A stretch of DNA of 64,000 nt, from the NCBI RefSeq assembly GCF_036346855.1, contig NZ_CP107841.1:9800001-9864000 (forward strand), read 5' to 3'. The position numbers and the translations under genes were made by a program. The notes under the pieces are model-generated. The model was given only the letters and a program-made list of their open reading frames with translations. It had not been told where the DNA came from and did no database searches. Each line of letters begins with the position of its first letter. Within the stretch, counting starts at the first letter, position 1. The DNA comes from Streptomyces europaeiscabiei. Lineage in GTDB: Bacteria; Actinomycetota; Actinomycetes; Streptomycetales; Streptomycetaceae. This document shows positions 16,618 through 25,877 of this stretch, piece by piece.

Positions 16618-17886
16618 GTGCCTACTGTGATCCGGGTGAACCTCGTGCTCGACACCAAGGAACCCGTGGGCGGACGCACCGGCCGTCCGGTGCGCCCCGC
16701 CGGGCCGGGCTGCGTACGCGTAGGCGGCATCGTGGTCCTGTTCCTGGCCTGCGTGTCCGACTTCCTCATCCTGGGGACGGAGGAGGACACCGCCTATCTC
16801 TGGCTGCATCTGCTCGCCCTGGTGATCGGCCTCACGGCGCTGCTGTGGCCCGAGCGCCGCCGGCCCGCCCGGCTCACCCCGCAGGTACGGACCGGCGTCC
16901 CGGCCCTCGCCGCCGCCGCGAACGTGGTGACCCTGCTCGTGGCCCAGGAGAAGGGCGGCTTCGGCCCGGGCCAGGCGATCGTGCTGCTGTGCCTGCTGGT
17001 CGTCGCCGTCCGCACCTGCCCGCCCGGCTGGGCGCTGGCCTGCGGACTCCTGGACGGTCTCGTGCTGCTCGCGCTGCCGCTGCCGTACTACGTCGTCGAA
17101 CCGGACGACGGCATCCTCGGTGTGACCGCGCTGCTGTTGCTGTGCGGCGGGGTCACAGCCGCCATCGCCGCCTATCTCCGCACCCTGGACCACCGCCGGA
17201 TCCAGGTCGTCACCGAGACCCGCCGGGCGGAACGCCTCGCCATGGCCGCCGACCTGCACGACTTCGTCGCCCACCACGTCACCGGGATCCTGGTGCAGAC
17301 ACAGGTCGCACGGATGATGGCCGACACCGAACCCGAGCGTCTCGATCCCGTCCTCGCGGGCATCCAGCGGGCCGCGACCGAGGCACTGGCCTCGATGCGC
17401 CGCACGGTCGGTGTCCTGCGTGACCACGAGGACGAGAGCGGCACCGCCGACCGGCGCCCGGTCGGGGACCTGGCCGGCATCGACGAACTGGTGCGCGGCT
17501 TCGACGGCGTCGGCGGTGTCGACGGACGCGCGGCCCTGCTGGACCGCGACCCCGCCGTCCCCGACGACCTGCCGCACGAGGTGCAGGCCGCCGCCTTCCG
17601 CGTGGTGCAGGAGGCCCTGACGAACGTCCGACGGCACGCCGCCGACGCCACCGAGGTCACCGTCACCCTCCGTCACGCCCTCGGTGACCTGGAGGTCTCG
17701 GTGCGCGACGACGGACGCGGCGGCGCCCGGCTGCCGGAGGCGGCCCGGGGCGGCGGCTTCGGCCTCGTCGGTCTCACCGAACGGGTCACCGCGCTCGGCG
17801 GCCGGATCGAGGCCCGGCCGCGCGAGGACGGACCCGGCTGGGAGGTCGTCGCCGTGCTCCCGGCCGGGTCCGTGAGCGCCGGGTGA
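16618..17886 (+). CDS. sensor histidine kinase, HisKA_3 (NarL-partner) type
   Basis: 422 residues. The N-terminal 190 residues form about five to six membrane helices with little extracytoplasmic sequence. The dimerisation helix carries the phospho-His at about residue 214 (AADLHDFVAHHVTGI), and the ATPase domain shows the N box (VVQEALTNVRRHA), DDGRGG and GGFGLVGLTERV. This intramembrane-sensing type often detects cell-envelope state. It starts with GTG 16618; other GTGs follow at 16627 and 16636, and no site is decisive. It is divergent from the response regulator instead of in the usual kinase-regulator operon. Confidence 0.92.
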   Translation: MPTVIRVNLVLDTKEPVGGRTGRPVRPAGPGCVRVGGIVVLFLACVSDFLILGTEEDTAYLWLHLLALVIGLTALLWPERRRPARLTPQVRTGVPALAAAANVVTLLVAQEKGGFGPGQAIVLLCLLVVAVRTCPPGWALACGLLDGLVLLALPLPYYVVEPDDGILGVTALLLLCGGVTAAIAAYLRTLDHRRIQVVTETRRAERLAMAADLHDFVAHHVTGILVQTQVARMMADTEPERLDPVLAGIQRAATEALASMRRTVGVLRDHEDESGTADRRPVGDLAGIDELVRGFDGVGGVDGRAALLDRDPAVPDDLPHEVQAAAFRVVQEALTNVRRHAADATEVTVTLRHALGDLEVSVRDDGRGGARLPEAARGGGFGLVGLTERVTALGGRIEARPREDGPGWEVVAVLPAGSVSAG

Positions 17887-17962
17887 GCTGAACCTCCCGG
17901 CCCGGCTTCCCGTATCTCCTCTCGGGGATGGCGGGAGACCGCGTGCACGGAAGGAGAACAGC

Positions 17963-18796
<834 letters not shown>

Positions 18797-18876
18797 TCGC
18801 ACGGCGGGGCCCCGTCCCGATACGTCACGGGCGTACCCGGGTTGTTGCCCCGCCTCGGACGGACCATCCTGGCCAT

Positions 18877-21267
18877 ATGGTGACGAAGGCGTCCGGCGCG
18901 CCGCGGGCTGCCACGGCCGGTGAGGCGATGGCGGTCGTCGACGCGCGCGGCCTCGTCGCGGGGTGGAGTCCGGGAGCCCGGCGGCTCACCGGGTACACCG
19001 CCGGGGACGTGACCGGGCGGCCGGCGGCGGACCTCGTCGACGGGGACGCTGCGGCGGTGTGGCGGATGCTGCTGACGCACGGCGACACGGTCGTGGACCT
19101 GCGCTACCGGGACGGGCGGCGGCAGAAGGTGGCGCTGCGGATCTGCCCGCTGCGGGGCGGGGCGGGCGAGGGGCGGCGGTTCGTCGTCCAGGCGACCCCC
19201 GACCAGAGCGAGCGGGGCCTCGGCGAGCTGGCCTTCAAGCAGGCGTCGATGTCCATGTCGATCTTCGACACCGAACAGCGCTACCTGCGGATGAACGACT
19301 GGGCGTGCCAGGTCATGGGCCAGCCCGAGGAGGAGTTCCGGCACCAGTACTTCCCCGACACCGTGGAGGACGCCGAGCACAGCCGGGGCTTCCTGCGCCA
19401 TCTGGAGATCGTGGCGGAGACCGGACAGCCGGTGCACTACGAGAGCTGGACCCGCTCGCCGTCCGGTCGGCGCATGCATGCCTGGAGCTTCGAGATGTGG
19501 CCCGTGCGGGACCGCTCCGGCGAGCTGATCGGTACCGCGCTCGCCGGGTTCGACAGCAGCGAGCAGTTCTGGGCCCGCCAGCGCCTGGCCCTGCTGAACG
19601 AGGCCGCCGGGTCCATCGGCACCAGGCTCGACGTCGTCCAGACCGCCCGCGAACTCGCCGAACTGGTCGTGCCCCGGCTCGCCGACTTCGCCAGCGTCGA
19701 CCTCCTGGAGTCCGTGCTGCAGGGCGAGGAACCCGAGTCGGTCCCCGTGGAGGGCGGTGTGCAGCTGCGCCGGGCCGCCCACCACTCCGGTACACCGGGT
19801 GTCCCGGAGGCGGCGATCGGCCTGGGCTCCGCCGATGTCTACCCGTCCACCTCGCCGCCCGCCCTCGCCCTGCTCACCGGCGAGCCCGTGCTCACCCGCA
19901 CCGGCGACGCCTCCCTCGACTCCTGGTTCGCGCGGCACGGGGCACGCTCCGCCAAGCTCCAGGAGGCCGAGGACCACGACCTGTCCCTGATGGCCGTACC
20001 CCTGGTCGCGCGTGGCACGACCCTCGGTGTGGCCGTCCTCGTCCGCATCCTGACGCCCGAGCACCCCGACGCCTTCGACCAGGACGACATGTCCCTCGCC
20101 GAGGAACTCTCCAGCCGGGCGGCCGTCTGCGTCGACAACGCCCGCCGCTACACGAAGGAACGCACGACCGCGCTGGCGCTCCAGCGCAGCCTGCTGCCGA
20201 AGACGGTCGCCGGACAGGCGGCCGTCGAGTTCGCCTCCCGCTATCTGCCCGCGCTGTCGCAGGCCGGGGTGGGCGGCGACTGGTTCGACGTGATTCCGCT
20301 GTCCGGCACCCGGGTGGCGCTGGTCGTCGGGGACGTCGTCGGCCACGGCATCCACGCCTCCGTCACGATGGGCCGGCTGCGCACCGCCGTGTGGGCGCTC
20401 GCCGACGTCGACCTGCCGCCCGACGAACTGCTCACCCACCTGGACGACCTCGTCGAGCATCTCGCGGCCGGTGACGGCACGGGCGACGGGGAGATCGGCG
20501 CGACCTGCCTGTACGCGGTGTACGACCCGGTCGACGGCAGCTGCTCGATCGCCTCGGCCGGGCATGTGCCGCCCGTGGTGGTGTTGCCCGACGGCCGTGT
20601 GGAGGTCGTCGAGGTGGTGGCGGGACCGATGCTCGGCGTCGGCGGACTCCCGTTCGAGGCGAGGGAGCTGGTGCTGCCCGAGGGATCGGTCCTCGCCCTC
20701 TACACCGACGGTCTGGTCGAGGCCCGCGACCGTGACGTCGACACGGGCACCGCCGCCCTGTGCGCGGCGCTGCGGGGGTCGGTGGCCAGTCTGGAGAGCG
20801 CCTGCGACGCCGCGCTGAAGGCGCTGCTGCCCGAGACCCCGGCCGACGACGTGGCCCTGCTGCTCGCCCGCACCCGCGCCCTCGACGCGGAACAGGTGGC
20901 CGTCTGGAACCTCTCCGACGACCCGGCGTTGGTCGCCAACGCGCGCAAACTCGCCACCGACCAGCTCACCCGCTGGGGCCTGGAGGAGGCCGCCTTCGTC
21001 ACCGAACTCGTGGTCAGCGAACTCGTCACCAACGCCATCCGCTACGGCGGCGCCCCCATCCAGCTGCGTCTGATCCGCGACCGCACCCTCATCTGCGAGG
21101 TCTCCGACGCCAGCAGCACCTCACCCCATCTGCGCCGGGCCCGCAGCTTCGACGAAGGGGGCCGCGGCCTGCTCCTCGTCGCCCAGCTCACCGACCGGTG
21201 GGGCAGCCGCCCGAGCGGCGCGGGCAAGACCATCTGGGCCGAGCAGGCCCTGCCGCCGAGCCTGTGA
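18877..21267 (+). CDS. PAS-PAS-GAF-SpoIIE (PP2C) phosphatase with C-terminal RsbW-like ATPase
   Basis: 796 residues. Two PAS-like domains (about 15-100 and 115-225) are followed by a GAF domain (about 230-410), an RsbU/SpoIIE phosphatase domain and a HATPase_c domain. The phosphatase shows LQRSLLPK, GGDWFDVI, VVGDVVGHG and SAGHVPP; the ATPase shows the N-box VVSELVTNAIRYGG and EGGRGLLLVAQLTD. Having anti-sigma-factor-kinase-like and phosphatase modules on one chain suggests it can both phosphorylate and dephosphorylate an anti-anti-sigma partner. ATG 18877 has no good ribosome site; GTG 18880 is adjacent. It ends at a strong hairpin. Confidence 0.93.
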   Translation: MVTKASGAPRAATAGEAMAVVDARGLVAGWSPGARRLTGYTAGDVTGRPAADLVDGDAAAVWRMLLTHGDTVVDLRYRDGRRQKVALRICPLRGGAGEGRRFVVQATPDQSERGLGELAFKQASMSMSIFDTEQRYLRMNDWACQVMGQPEEEFRHQYFPDTVEDAEHSRGFLRHLEIVAETGQPVHYESWTRSPSGRRMHAWSFEMWPVRDRSGELIGTALAGFDSSEQFWARQRLALLNEAAGSIGTRLDVVQTARELAELVVPRLADFASVDLLESVLQGEEPESVPVEGGVQLRRAAHHSGTPGVPEAAIGLGSADVYPSTSPPALALLTGEPVLTRTGDASLDSWFARHGARSAKLQEAEDHDLSLMAVPLVARGTTLGVAVLVRILTPEHPDAFDQDDMSLAEELSSRAAVCVDNARRYTKERTTALALQRSLLPKTVAGQAAVEFASRYLPALSQAGVGGDWFDVIPLSGTRVALVVGDVVGHGIHASVTMGRLRTAVWALADVDLPPDELLTHLDDLVEHLAAGDGTGDGEIGATCLYAVYDPVDGSCSIASAGHVPPVVVLPDGRVEVVEVVAGPMLGVGGLPFEARELVLPEGSVLALYTDGLVEARDRDVDTGTAALCAALRGSVASLESACDAALKALLPETPADDVALLLARTRALDAEQVAVWNLSDDPALVANARKLATDQLTRWGLEEAAFVTELVVSELVTNAIRYGGAPIQLRLIRDRTLICEVSDASSTSPHLRRARSFDEGGRGLLLVAQLTDRWGSRPSGAGKTIWAEQALPPSL

Positions 21268-21269
21268 AC

Positions 21270-21305
21270 GGCTGTTGGGGGCGGCTCGCGCCACCCCCAA
21301 CAGCC
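21270..21305. terminator. bidirectional hairpin terminator
   Basis: 15-base arms 21270-21284 and 21291-21305 with a single C-A mismatch and a 6-base loop, 3 bases after the SpoIIE stop and 17 bases from the end of the convergent PAP2 gene. Confidence 0.8.
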
Positions 21306-21321
21306 TTACCGGCGAGGGAAG

Positions 21322-23226
21322 TTAATTCTTCCGCAGGCGGACCGACACACCGTGCGCCGTGAAGACCTGCTCGGCCGTCCAGCCCTCGACGGCCACGGAG
21401 ACCTCGGCGAACCGGCCCTGCAGGGACCGCGCCTCGACGACCGCCACCGTGTCGCCGGAACGCGGGGTCTGCTCGGCGTCGAAGCGGACCACCAGCTTGC
21501 TGCCCCGCTCCAGGACCGCGCGCCTGTCCACCGCGAGGGCCGGGTCGGTGCCCCGGTCCAGGGTCACGTCGAGGACACCGGCCTGCGTGTAGTCGCCGCG
21601 TATACGGACGGTGTGGTCGCCCGTGGCCAGCGTGCCGCCCTTCACCCGCAGGTCACCGCGGCCGAAGGCCTCCGGCGAGCCCGCCGCGAGGACGCCGGCC
21701 TCCACCACGGTGTCGCCCTTGTACCGGTTGGCGCCGGTCAGGGTGAGTGAACCGCTGCCCCGCTTGACGAGACCCCCCGAGCCGTCGATGTCGTTGCGCC
21801 AGGTGTCGGCCGCGTCGAAGCCGCCGAGCGCGGCGTCCAGCGTGACGGTGACATCCGAGTCGAAGACGCCATAGCCGTCGGCCGCCGCGAACAGGTTGAG
21901 CCGGCCCCACTGCTCCCAGCCGTCCAGCAGGACGTACCCGGACGGCAGCGCCGTCGTGCGCAGCACCTCGCGTCGCTGCGCCGCGTCGAGGTACGGCAGG
22001 CGCGTCTCCAGCAGGACCTCGGCGCCCTTCGGCACGGTGAGCCCCTCGGCACCGCCGCGCCGGCGCAGCACGTACGTCAGCTTGGGCTCGACCACACGGG
22101 CGTTGGCCAGGCGGTCGGCGTACCGGTCGTCGGCGTCCGAGTGCGCGTAGGCGAACAGTGTGTCGGCGTTGGTGCCGGTCTCAGCCTGGAAGTACTCGGC
22201 GGCCTGCTTGCGCGCGGCGGCCTTGAGCGCGGCGTTCTTCGGGTCGGCGAGCGCGGCGGCGGCCAGCGCGGTGGCCATGACCCGGCCACCGAGGACGTCG
22301 ACCGTGGAGTGCATGCCGGACATGATCCGGGTGTGGCTCAGCTCGAAGGCGCGGGTCACGATCTCCTGGAAGCGCTCCGGGACCGCGTACGCGAACGCCA
22401 GCGCCGCCAGGTGGAAGGCGTTGGTGTGGCCGCTGGGGAAACCGCCGTCCTCGGCCGGGTTCTCGCCGCGCTGCCGCAGCAGCTGCTTCACGACGACGAC
22501 GTCGGAGTCGTAGACGGGGAACCCGAGCTCGTCCGTCCTGCCGGTGTCGACGACCTCGCTGTCCTCGTTCATCCGCCACGGACGCGGGTACTGGAACGTG
22601 AACTTGGCGGGGTTGCCCGAGGCGAACGGGCCGCGCACGGTGTCGACGAGCCGGGCCACCTGGCCGAGGTCCGAGTCGTACGAGCCGGCGCCCAGCGCGG
22701 AGCCGGCGGGTGCGCCGGCGGGCACGGCGTCGTTGATCTTGCCGGCCGGGATGCCGTCGGGGGCTTCGGTGATCGAGGTGACCGCCTTGGCGCCCGAGCG
22801 GTACAGCCCGGCCAGCGGGCCGAGTGCGCCGATCATGGCGTAGCTCTGGTGCTGCCGGTCGTGGACGAACGCCTCGCGGGCCTGCGCCTCCGTACGGCGG
22901 CCGGTGAGGCGCGCGCAGTAGCGCATGTTGTCGCGCAGGATCTCCGGCAGCAGCGGGGTGCCGGTGTTCCAGGCGCCACCCGTCTTCCAGATCTCGGCGA
23001 AGCCGCCGAGCGCGCGGACCACGGCGTTGGTCTCGGCGGTCTGGTTCGCAGTGATGTTGGTCGTGTAGTCGTCGACGAACGCGGCGAACGCGGTGGCGGC
23101 CTTGGCCTCGGGGGCCTGCCACAGGTTCGCGAGGGTCGGAGCGGCGATCAGGCCGGCCGAGACGCCGAGGGAGTTCCTGAGGAAGACGCGGCGGTTGAGA
23201 GCGTGGTGCCCGGCAGATGACGGCAT
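21322..23226 (-). CDS. Tat-exported PAP2 / vanadium haloperoxidase-like protein with autotransporter-type beta-strand repeat
   Basis: 634 residues. A twin-arginine leader (NRRVFLRNSLGVSAG) is followed by an acid-phosphatase/haloperoxidase helical domain. The three phosphate/vanadate motifs are present: KFTFQYPRPW, GGFPSGHTNAF and SHTRIMSGMHSTVDV. After residue 400 a beta-rich region includes a repeat of the kind found in autotransporter passengers (GGLVKRGSGSLTLTGAN, GVLAAGSPEAFGRGDLRV). The combination suggests a secreted phosphatase on a beta-helix-like stalk. AAAGGAG lies 9 bases before ATG. True haloperoxidase activity cannot be assumed; phosphatase is equally likely. Phased 22-bp repeats lie upstream. 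Confidence 0.88.
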   Translation of the reverse strand: MPSSAGHHALNRRVFLRNSLGVSAGLIAAPTLANLWQAPEAKAATAFAAFVDDYTTNITANQTAETNAVVRALGGFAEIWKTGGAWNTGTPLLPEILRDNMRYCARLTGRRTEAQAREAFVHDRQHQSYAMIGALGPLAGLYRSGAKAVTSITEAPDGIPAGKINDAVPAGAPAGSALGAGSYDSDLGQVARLVDTVRGPFASGNPAKFTFQYPRPWRMNEDSEVVDTGRTDELGFPVYDSDVVVVKQLLRQRGENPAEDGGFPSGHTNAFHLAALAFAYAVPERFQEIVTRAFELSHTRIMSGMHSTVDVLGGRVMATALAAAALADPKNAALKAAARKQAAEYFQAETGTNADTLFAYAHSDADDRYADRLANARVVEPKLTYVLRRRGGAEGLTVPKGAEVLLETRLPYLDAAQRREVLRTTALPSGYVLLDGWEQWGRLNLFAAADGYGVFDSDVTVTLDAALGGFDAADTWRNDIDGSGGLVKRGSGSLTLTGANRYKGDTVVEAGVLAAGSPEAFGRGDLRVKGGTLATGDHTVRIRGDYTQAGVLDVTLDRGTDPALAVDRRAVLERGSKLVVRFDAEQTPRSGDTVAVVEARSLQGRFAEVSVAVEGWTAEQVFTAHGVSVRLRKN

Positions 23227-23286
23227 GGAGCGCCGCTCCTTTCGCGAGGTGATGATCGGGTGCGGGCTGAGCGTGAGGTTGACGAA

Positions 23287-23340
23287 TGACCGGTCGATGT
23301 CCGGTCGGTGACCGGACGGTGATCAGCGGGTGACCGGTCG
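23287..23340. promoter_or_regulatory. three TGACCGG(T/A)CG repeats at exact 22-bp spacing
   Basis: TGACCGGTCG at 23287 and 23331 and TGACCGGACG at 23309 start exactly 22 bases apart, that is two DNA turns. They lie 61-114 bases upstream of the PAP2 gene start, the last overlapping the 3' end of the sugar kinase gene. A related CCGGTCGG sits between the first two. Phased direct repeats of this kind are typical of activator or response-regulator sites. Confidence 0.6.
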
Positions 23341-24237
23341 GAGGAGAGTACGTGAGAGTGCCAACGCCCCTTCGACCGGAGGCACTTGGAGCACATGCGG
23401 TCGCGCGGACGGTACAGCGTCCAGGAGTGCTTCGGCGAATGCGGAGTACAGGGCGGGTCTGGAGAGGATCGTCCCGCCGGCCACCACCACGTCGTCCACG
23501 GCGACCCCGCGGGCGGCGAGCCGTGCCACGAGCGAGGCGAGCGCGCGGGCTCCTTCGGCGATCACCCGGTGGGCGAGGAGAGATCCCTCCTCGGCGGCCT
23601 CGAACACCACGGGCGCGTGCCGGCCCCAGTCGGCGGACACGTCCGTGGCCGCCTCCAGAGCCCCGCCGAGAGCCGGGACCTCGCTCACCGCGAAGGCGGC
23701 GACGAGCCGGTCGGCGAGCGCGTCGGGCGCCTCGCCCCGGTCGTGCGCCGCCCAGACGGCACGGGCCGCCTCGCGGACGAGACCGGCGGCGCCGCCCTCG
23801 TCGCCGAGAACCGCCCCCCAGCCGCCGACCTGCACCGAGGTGCCGTCGACGGACCGGCCGACGGCCACCGAACCGGTGCCCGCGACCAGGCCCACCCCCC
23901 TGTCGAAACCGGCGGCGGGTGCGAGCAGCTCGGCGTCCCCCACCACCAGGCACGGCACCTGAAGCCGTTCCTGGAGTGCGAGACGTATCCCCTCGCACTG
24001 CCGGGGTGTCTCGCAGGCATGGGCGCCGACGGCCACGGCGGACGGGCGGGTGTGCGCGGGCAGCACCTCCCCGACCAGCGTGGCCAGCCATGTGGTCGCG
24101 GCCGCCGGGTCGTGCGGCCGCCAGCCGCGGCTCGTACGGATGTGATCGGCGACGGAGTCCGTCCCCGCGACAGCACGGAGATGGGTCTTGGTGCCGCCCA
24201 CGTCGATACCGACCGCGACGGGCCGTGAGTCCTGCAC
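23323..24237 (-). CDS. BadF/BcrA-type sugar kinase (N-acetylglucosamine kinase-like)
   Basis: 304 residues of the ASKHA fold: VGIDVGGTKTHLRAV (phosphate 1), GVGLVAGTGSVAVG (phosphate 2), GGWGAVLGDEGGAAGLVREA and VVVAGGTILSRPALY. This set matches the BadF/BadG family, whose sugar members phosphorylate N-acetylglucosamine. GTG 24237 starts the conserved region with a weak AAAGAAG 9 bases upstream. It is divergent from the second ROK regulator and next to an ABC importer, so it most likely phosphorylates the imported or released amino sugar. Substrate assignment is family-level only. Confidence 0.85.
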   Translation of the reverse strand: MQDSRPVAVGIDVGGTKTHLRAVAGTDSVADHIRTSRGWRPHDPAAATTWLATLVGEVLPAHTRPSAVAVGAHACETPRQCEGIRLALQERLQVPCLVVGDAELLAPAAGFDRGVGLVAGTGSVAVGRSVDGTSVQVGGWGAVLGDEGGAAGLVREAARAVWAAHDRGEAPDALADRLVAAFAVSEVPALGGALEAATDVSADWGRHAPVVFEAAEEGSLLAHRVIAEGARALASLVARLAARGVAVDDVVVAGGTILSRPALYSAFAEALLDAVPSARPHVLQVPPVEGALALSRTLLRPVTR

Positions 24238-24378
24238 GTAAGGCTTCTTTCGTCGTTGCGTTGCGAGGGCGCAGCGACGGCTGGGCGAAACCGTGCCTGG
24301 ACACACAGGGTCTGTGGGGGGTGCTAGGGAAGCCCCGGGACGGGCCTCTGCTGGTGCGGCAGGCGAGTACCGCTTGAC

Positions 24379-24402
24379 TTCGTTAGGAAATTAACTAACG
24401 AA
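24379..24402. promoter_or_regulatory. 8-8-8 operator palindrome in an AT-rich promoter (ROK regulator / sugar kinase)
   Basis: TTCGTTAG and CTAACGAA form perfect 8-bp arms around an 8-base spacer. They overlap a -35-like TTGACT (24374-24379) and a -10-like TAACGA (24396-24401) spaced by 16 bases, directed at the ROK gene. The patch is far more AT-rich than its surroundings. It is the best operator candidate in the window and probably the binding site of the adjacent ROK protein, for autoregulation and control of the divergent kinase. Confidence 0.7.
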
Positions 24403-24479
24403 TTAGAGTGCGTCAAGGGTTCGGACCCGGATACCGCACGACCGTGCGGCCGGATGATCGCGGTACGACTGGGGAGAGC

Positions 24480-25601
24480 ATGCAACTGAGCGAGAGCGCC
24501 CGCGCTGTCTTCGCCGTACTGGCCGCGTCGAGCACCGCCACTCGCCCCCAACTGGCCACCGGGGCACGGCTTTCCAAGCCGACCGTCTCCACCGCCGTGG
24601 CGGAGCTGGAGGCCGCCGGTCTCGCCGCCCGCTCCGGCACCCTCAACGGCGGAACCGGCAGGTCGGCGGCCGTGTACGACCTCGGACTCGCCGCCGGCGC
24701 CGTACTCGCCGTCGACCTCGGACCCAGCGTCACCCGGGTCCGGGTCTGCGCCCTGGACGGCACCCTGCTCGCCGAGGGCACCGGCCTGCGGGCGGACACC
24801 GTCGACGTGGTCGCGGACGCCCTCGCGGGGCTGTCGGCCGGCGCGCCGCTGCGCGCCATCGTCGTCGCCGTGGGCGATGTCACCACCCAGGGCCGGGAGG
24901 GCGCGGCCGTGCGCCCCGCCACCGCCAAGGCGGGCCCCATCTTCGACGCCCTGACCGTGGCGCTCCCGCCCGGAGTGCCCGTCCACGTCGAGAACAACGT
25001 GAACTGCGCCGCGCTGGCCGAGCTGCACGAGGGCGCCGCCCGGGGCCGGGACACCTTCGGCTATCTGCGGATCGGCGTCGGCATCGGTCTCGGTGTCGTC
25101 ATCGGCGGCCAGGTGCTGCGCGGCGCGAACGGCGCCGCCGGTGAGGTGGCCCGGCTGCCCTACCCGTGGGACGCCGACCGGGAACCGCGCCACGAGGGCC
25201 TGGAGGCGCACATAGGGGCGGGTTCGCTGCTGCGCCGGGCGGTGGGCGCCTGGCAGGGCCTGGACGACCCGTGCCCCGACACCGTCGACGGGCTGTTCGC
25301 GCTGGCCGACGCCGGACACGCCACGGCCTGCGCCGTCGTCGGCCGACACGCCGCCGACGTGGGCAGACTGGCCGCCGCGGCGACCGCGGTCCTGGACCCC
25401 GGCCTGATCGTGCTGGGCGGCGCCGTCGGCTCCAAGCCCCGGCTGCTGCCCGGCGTACGGGCCGAACTGGCCCGGCTGAGCTGGCCCACCGAGGTCGTGA
25501 GCAGCGCGCTCGGCGACAGCGGCACCGTCGTGGGGGCCAGTCGGCTGGCCGTGGCCCGGGGAATCCAAACCGTGACCGGAGGCGCGGCGGTGAAGCATTG
25601 A
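24480..25601 (+). CDS. ROK-family transcriptional regulator, zinc motif absent
   Basis: 373 residues: winged helix at residues 10-65 (ATRPQLATGARLSKPTVSTA) and a ROK domain (AVLAVDLGPSVTRVRV, VHVENNVNCAALAELHEGAA, IGVGIGLGVVIGGQVLRG). After GAAGEVARLPYPWD there is no CxCGxxGC zinc cluster, so it is unlikely to be a kinase and probably acts as a repressor sensing a sugar. ATG 24480 has GGGGAG 3-5 bases upstream. It lies between the divergent sugar kinase and the ABC importer, and the palindrome at 24379 is its probable operator. Confidence 0.9.
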   Translation: MQLSESARAVFAVLAASSTATRPQLATGARLSKPTVSTAVAELEAAGLAARSGTLNGGTGRSAAVYDLGLAAGAVLAVDLGPSVTRVRVCALDGTLLAEGTGLRADTVDVVADALAGLSAGAPLRAIVVAVGDVTTQGREGAAVRPATAKAGPIFDALTVALPPGVPVHVENNVNCAALAELHEGAARGRDTFGYLRIGVGIGLGVVIGGQVLRGANGAAGEVARLPYPWDADREPRHEGLEAHIGAGSLLRRAVGAWQGLDDPCPDTVDGLFALADAGHATACAVVGRHAADVGRLAAAATAVLDPGLIVLGGAVGSKPRLLPGVRAELARLSWPTEVVSSALGDSGTVVGASRLAVARGIQTVTGGAAVKH

Positions 25602-25625
25602 CGGACTCCACCGGCATCTGCCAAT

Positions 25626-25641
25626 GTCCGGACAAGCGCTT
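25626..25641. promoter_or_regulatory. two abutting 8-bp palindromes upstream of the importer operon
   Basis: GTCCGGAC is followed directly by AAGCGCTT in the 276-base gap before the binding-protein gene. A TTGACG at 25598 could be a -35. The two palindromes side by side resemble LacI-type or ROK-type operator halves; this is suggestive only. The rest of the gap shows no gene. Confidence 0.4.
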
Positions 25642-25877
25642 TCTAAGTCGGCCGGGACGCCGGCTTGGGGCGAGCCTCCCGCCCGTACTCGACGTACGGC
25701 AACCGCACGAGGGCGTGCCCGTGACGGTGACGGCCAGACGGCCGGGGATCCCGCCCCGCGTGGACGACGCGGCCGGGCGAGGCCGTGCCCCCCGGAAAGC
25801 AGCCTTCCTGCAAAATGCACCCGTGCCGCCTCGGTCGGCGCCGTGCTCCGTCCCCTACCGAAAAAAAGGGATCGAAG

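Noticed and set aside
22181..24304. Leftward 707-residue frame spanning the kinase and PAP2 genes
   Set aside because: Arg/Gly/Pro-rich shadow of two recognised genes in other frames.
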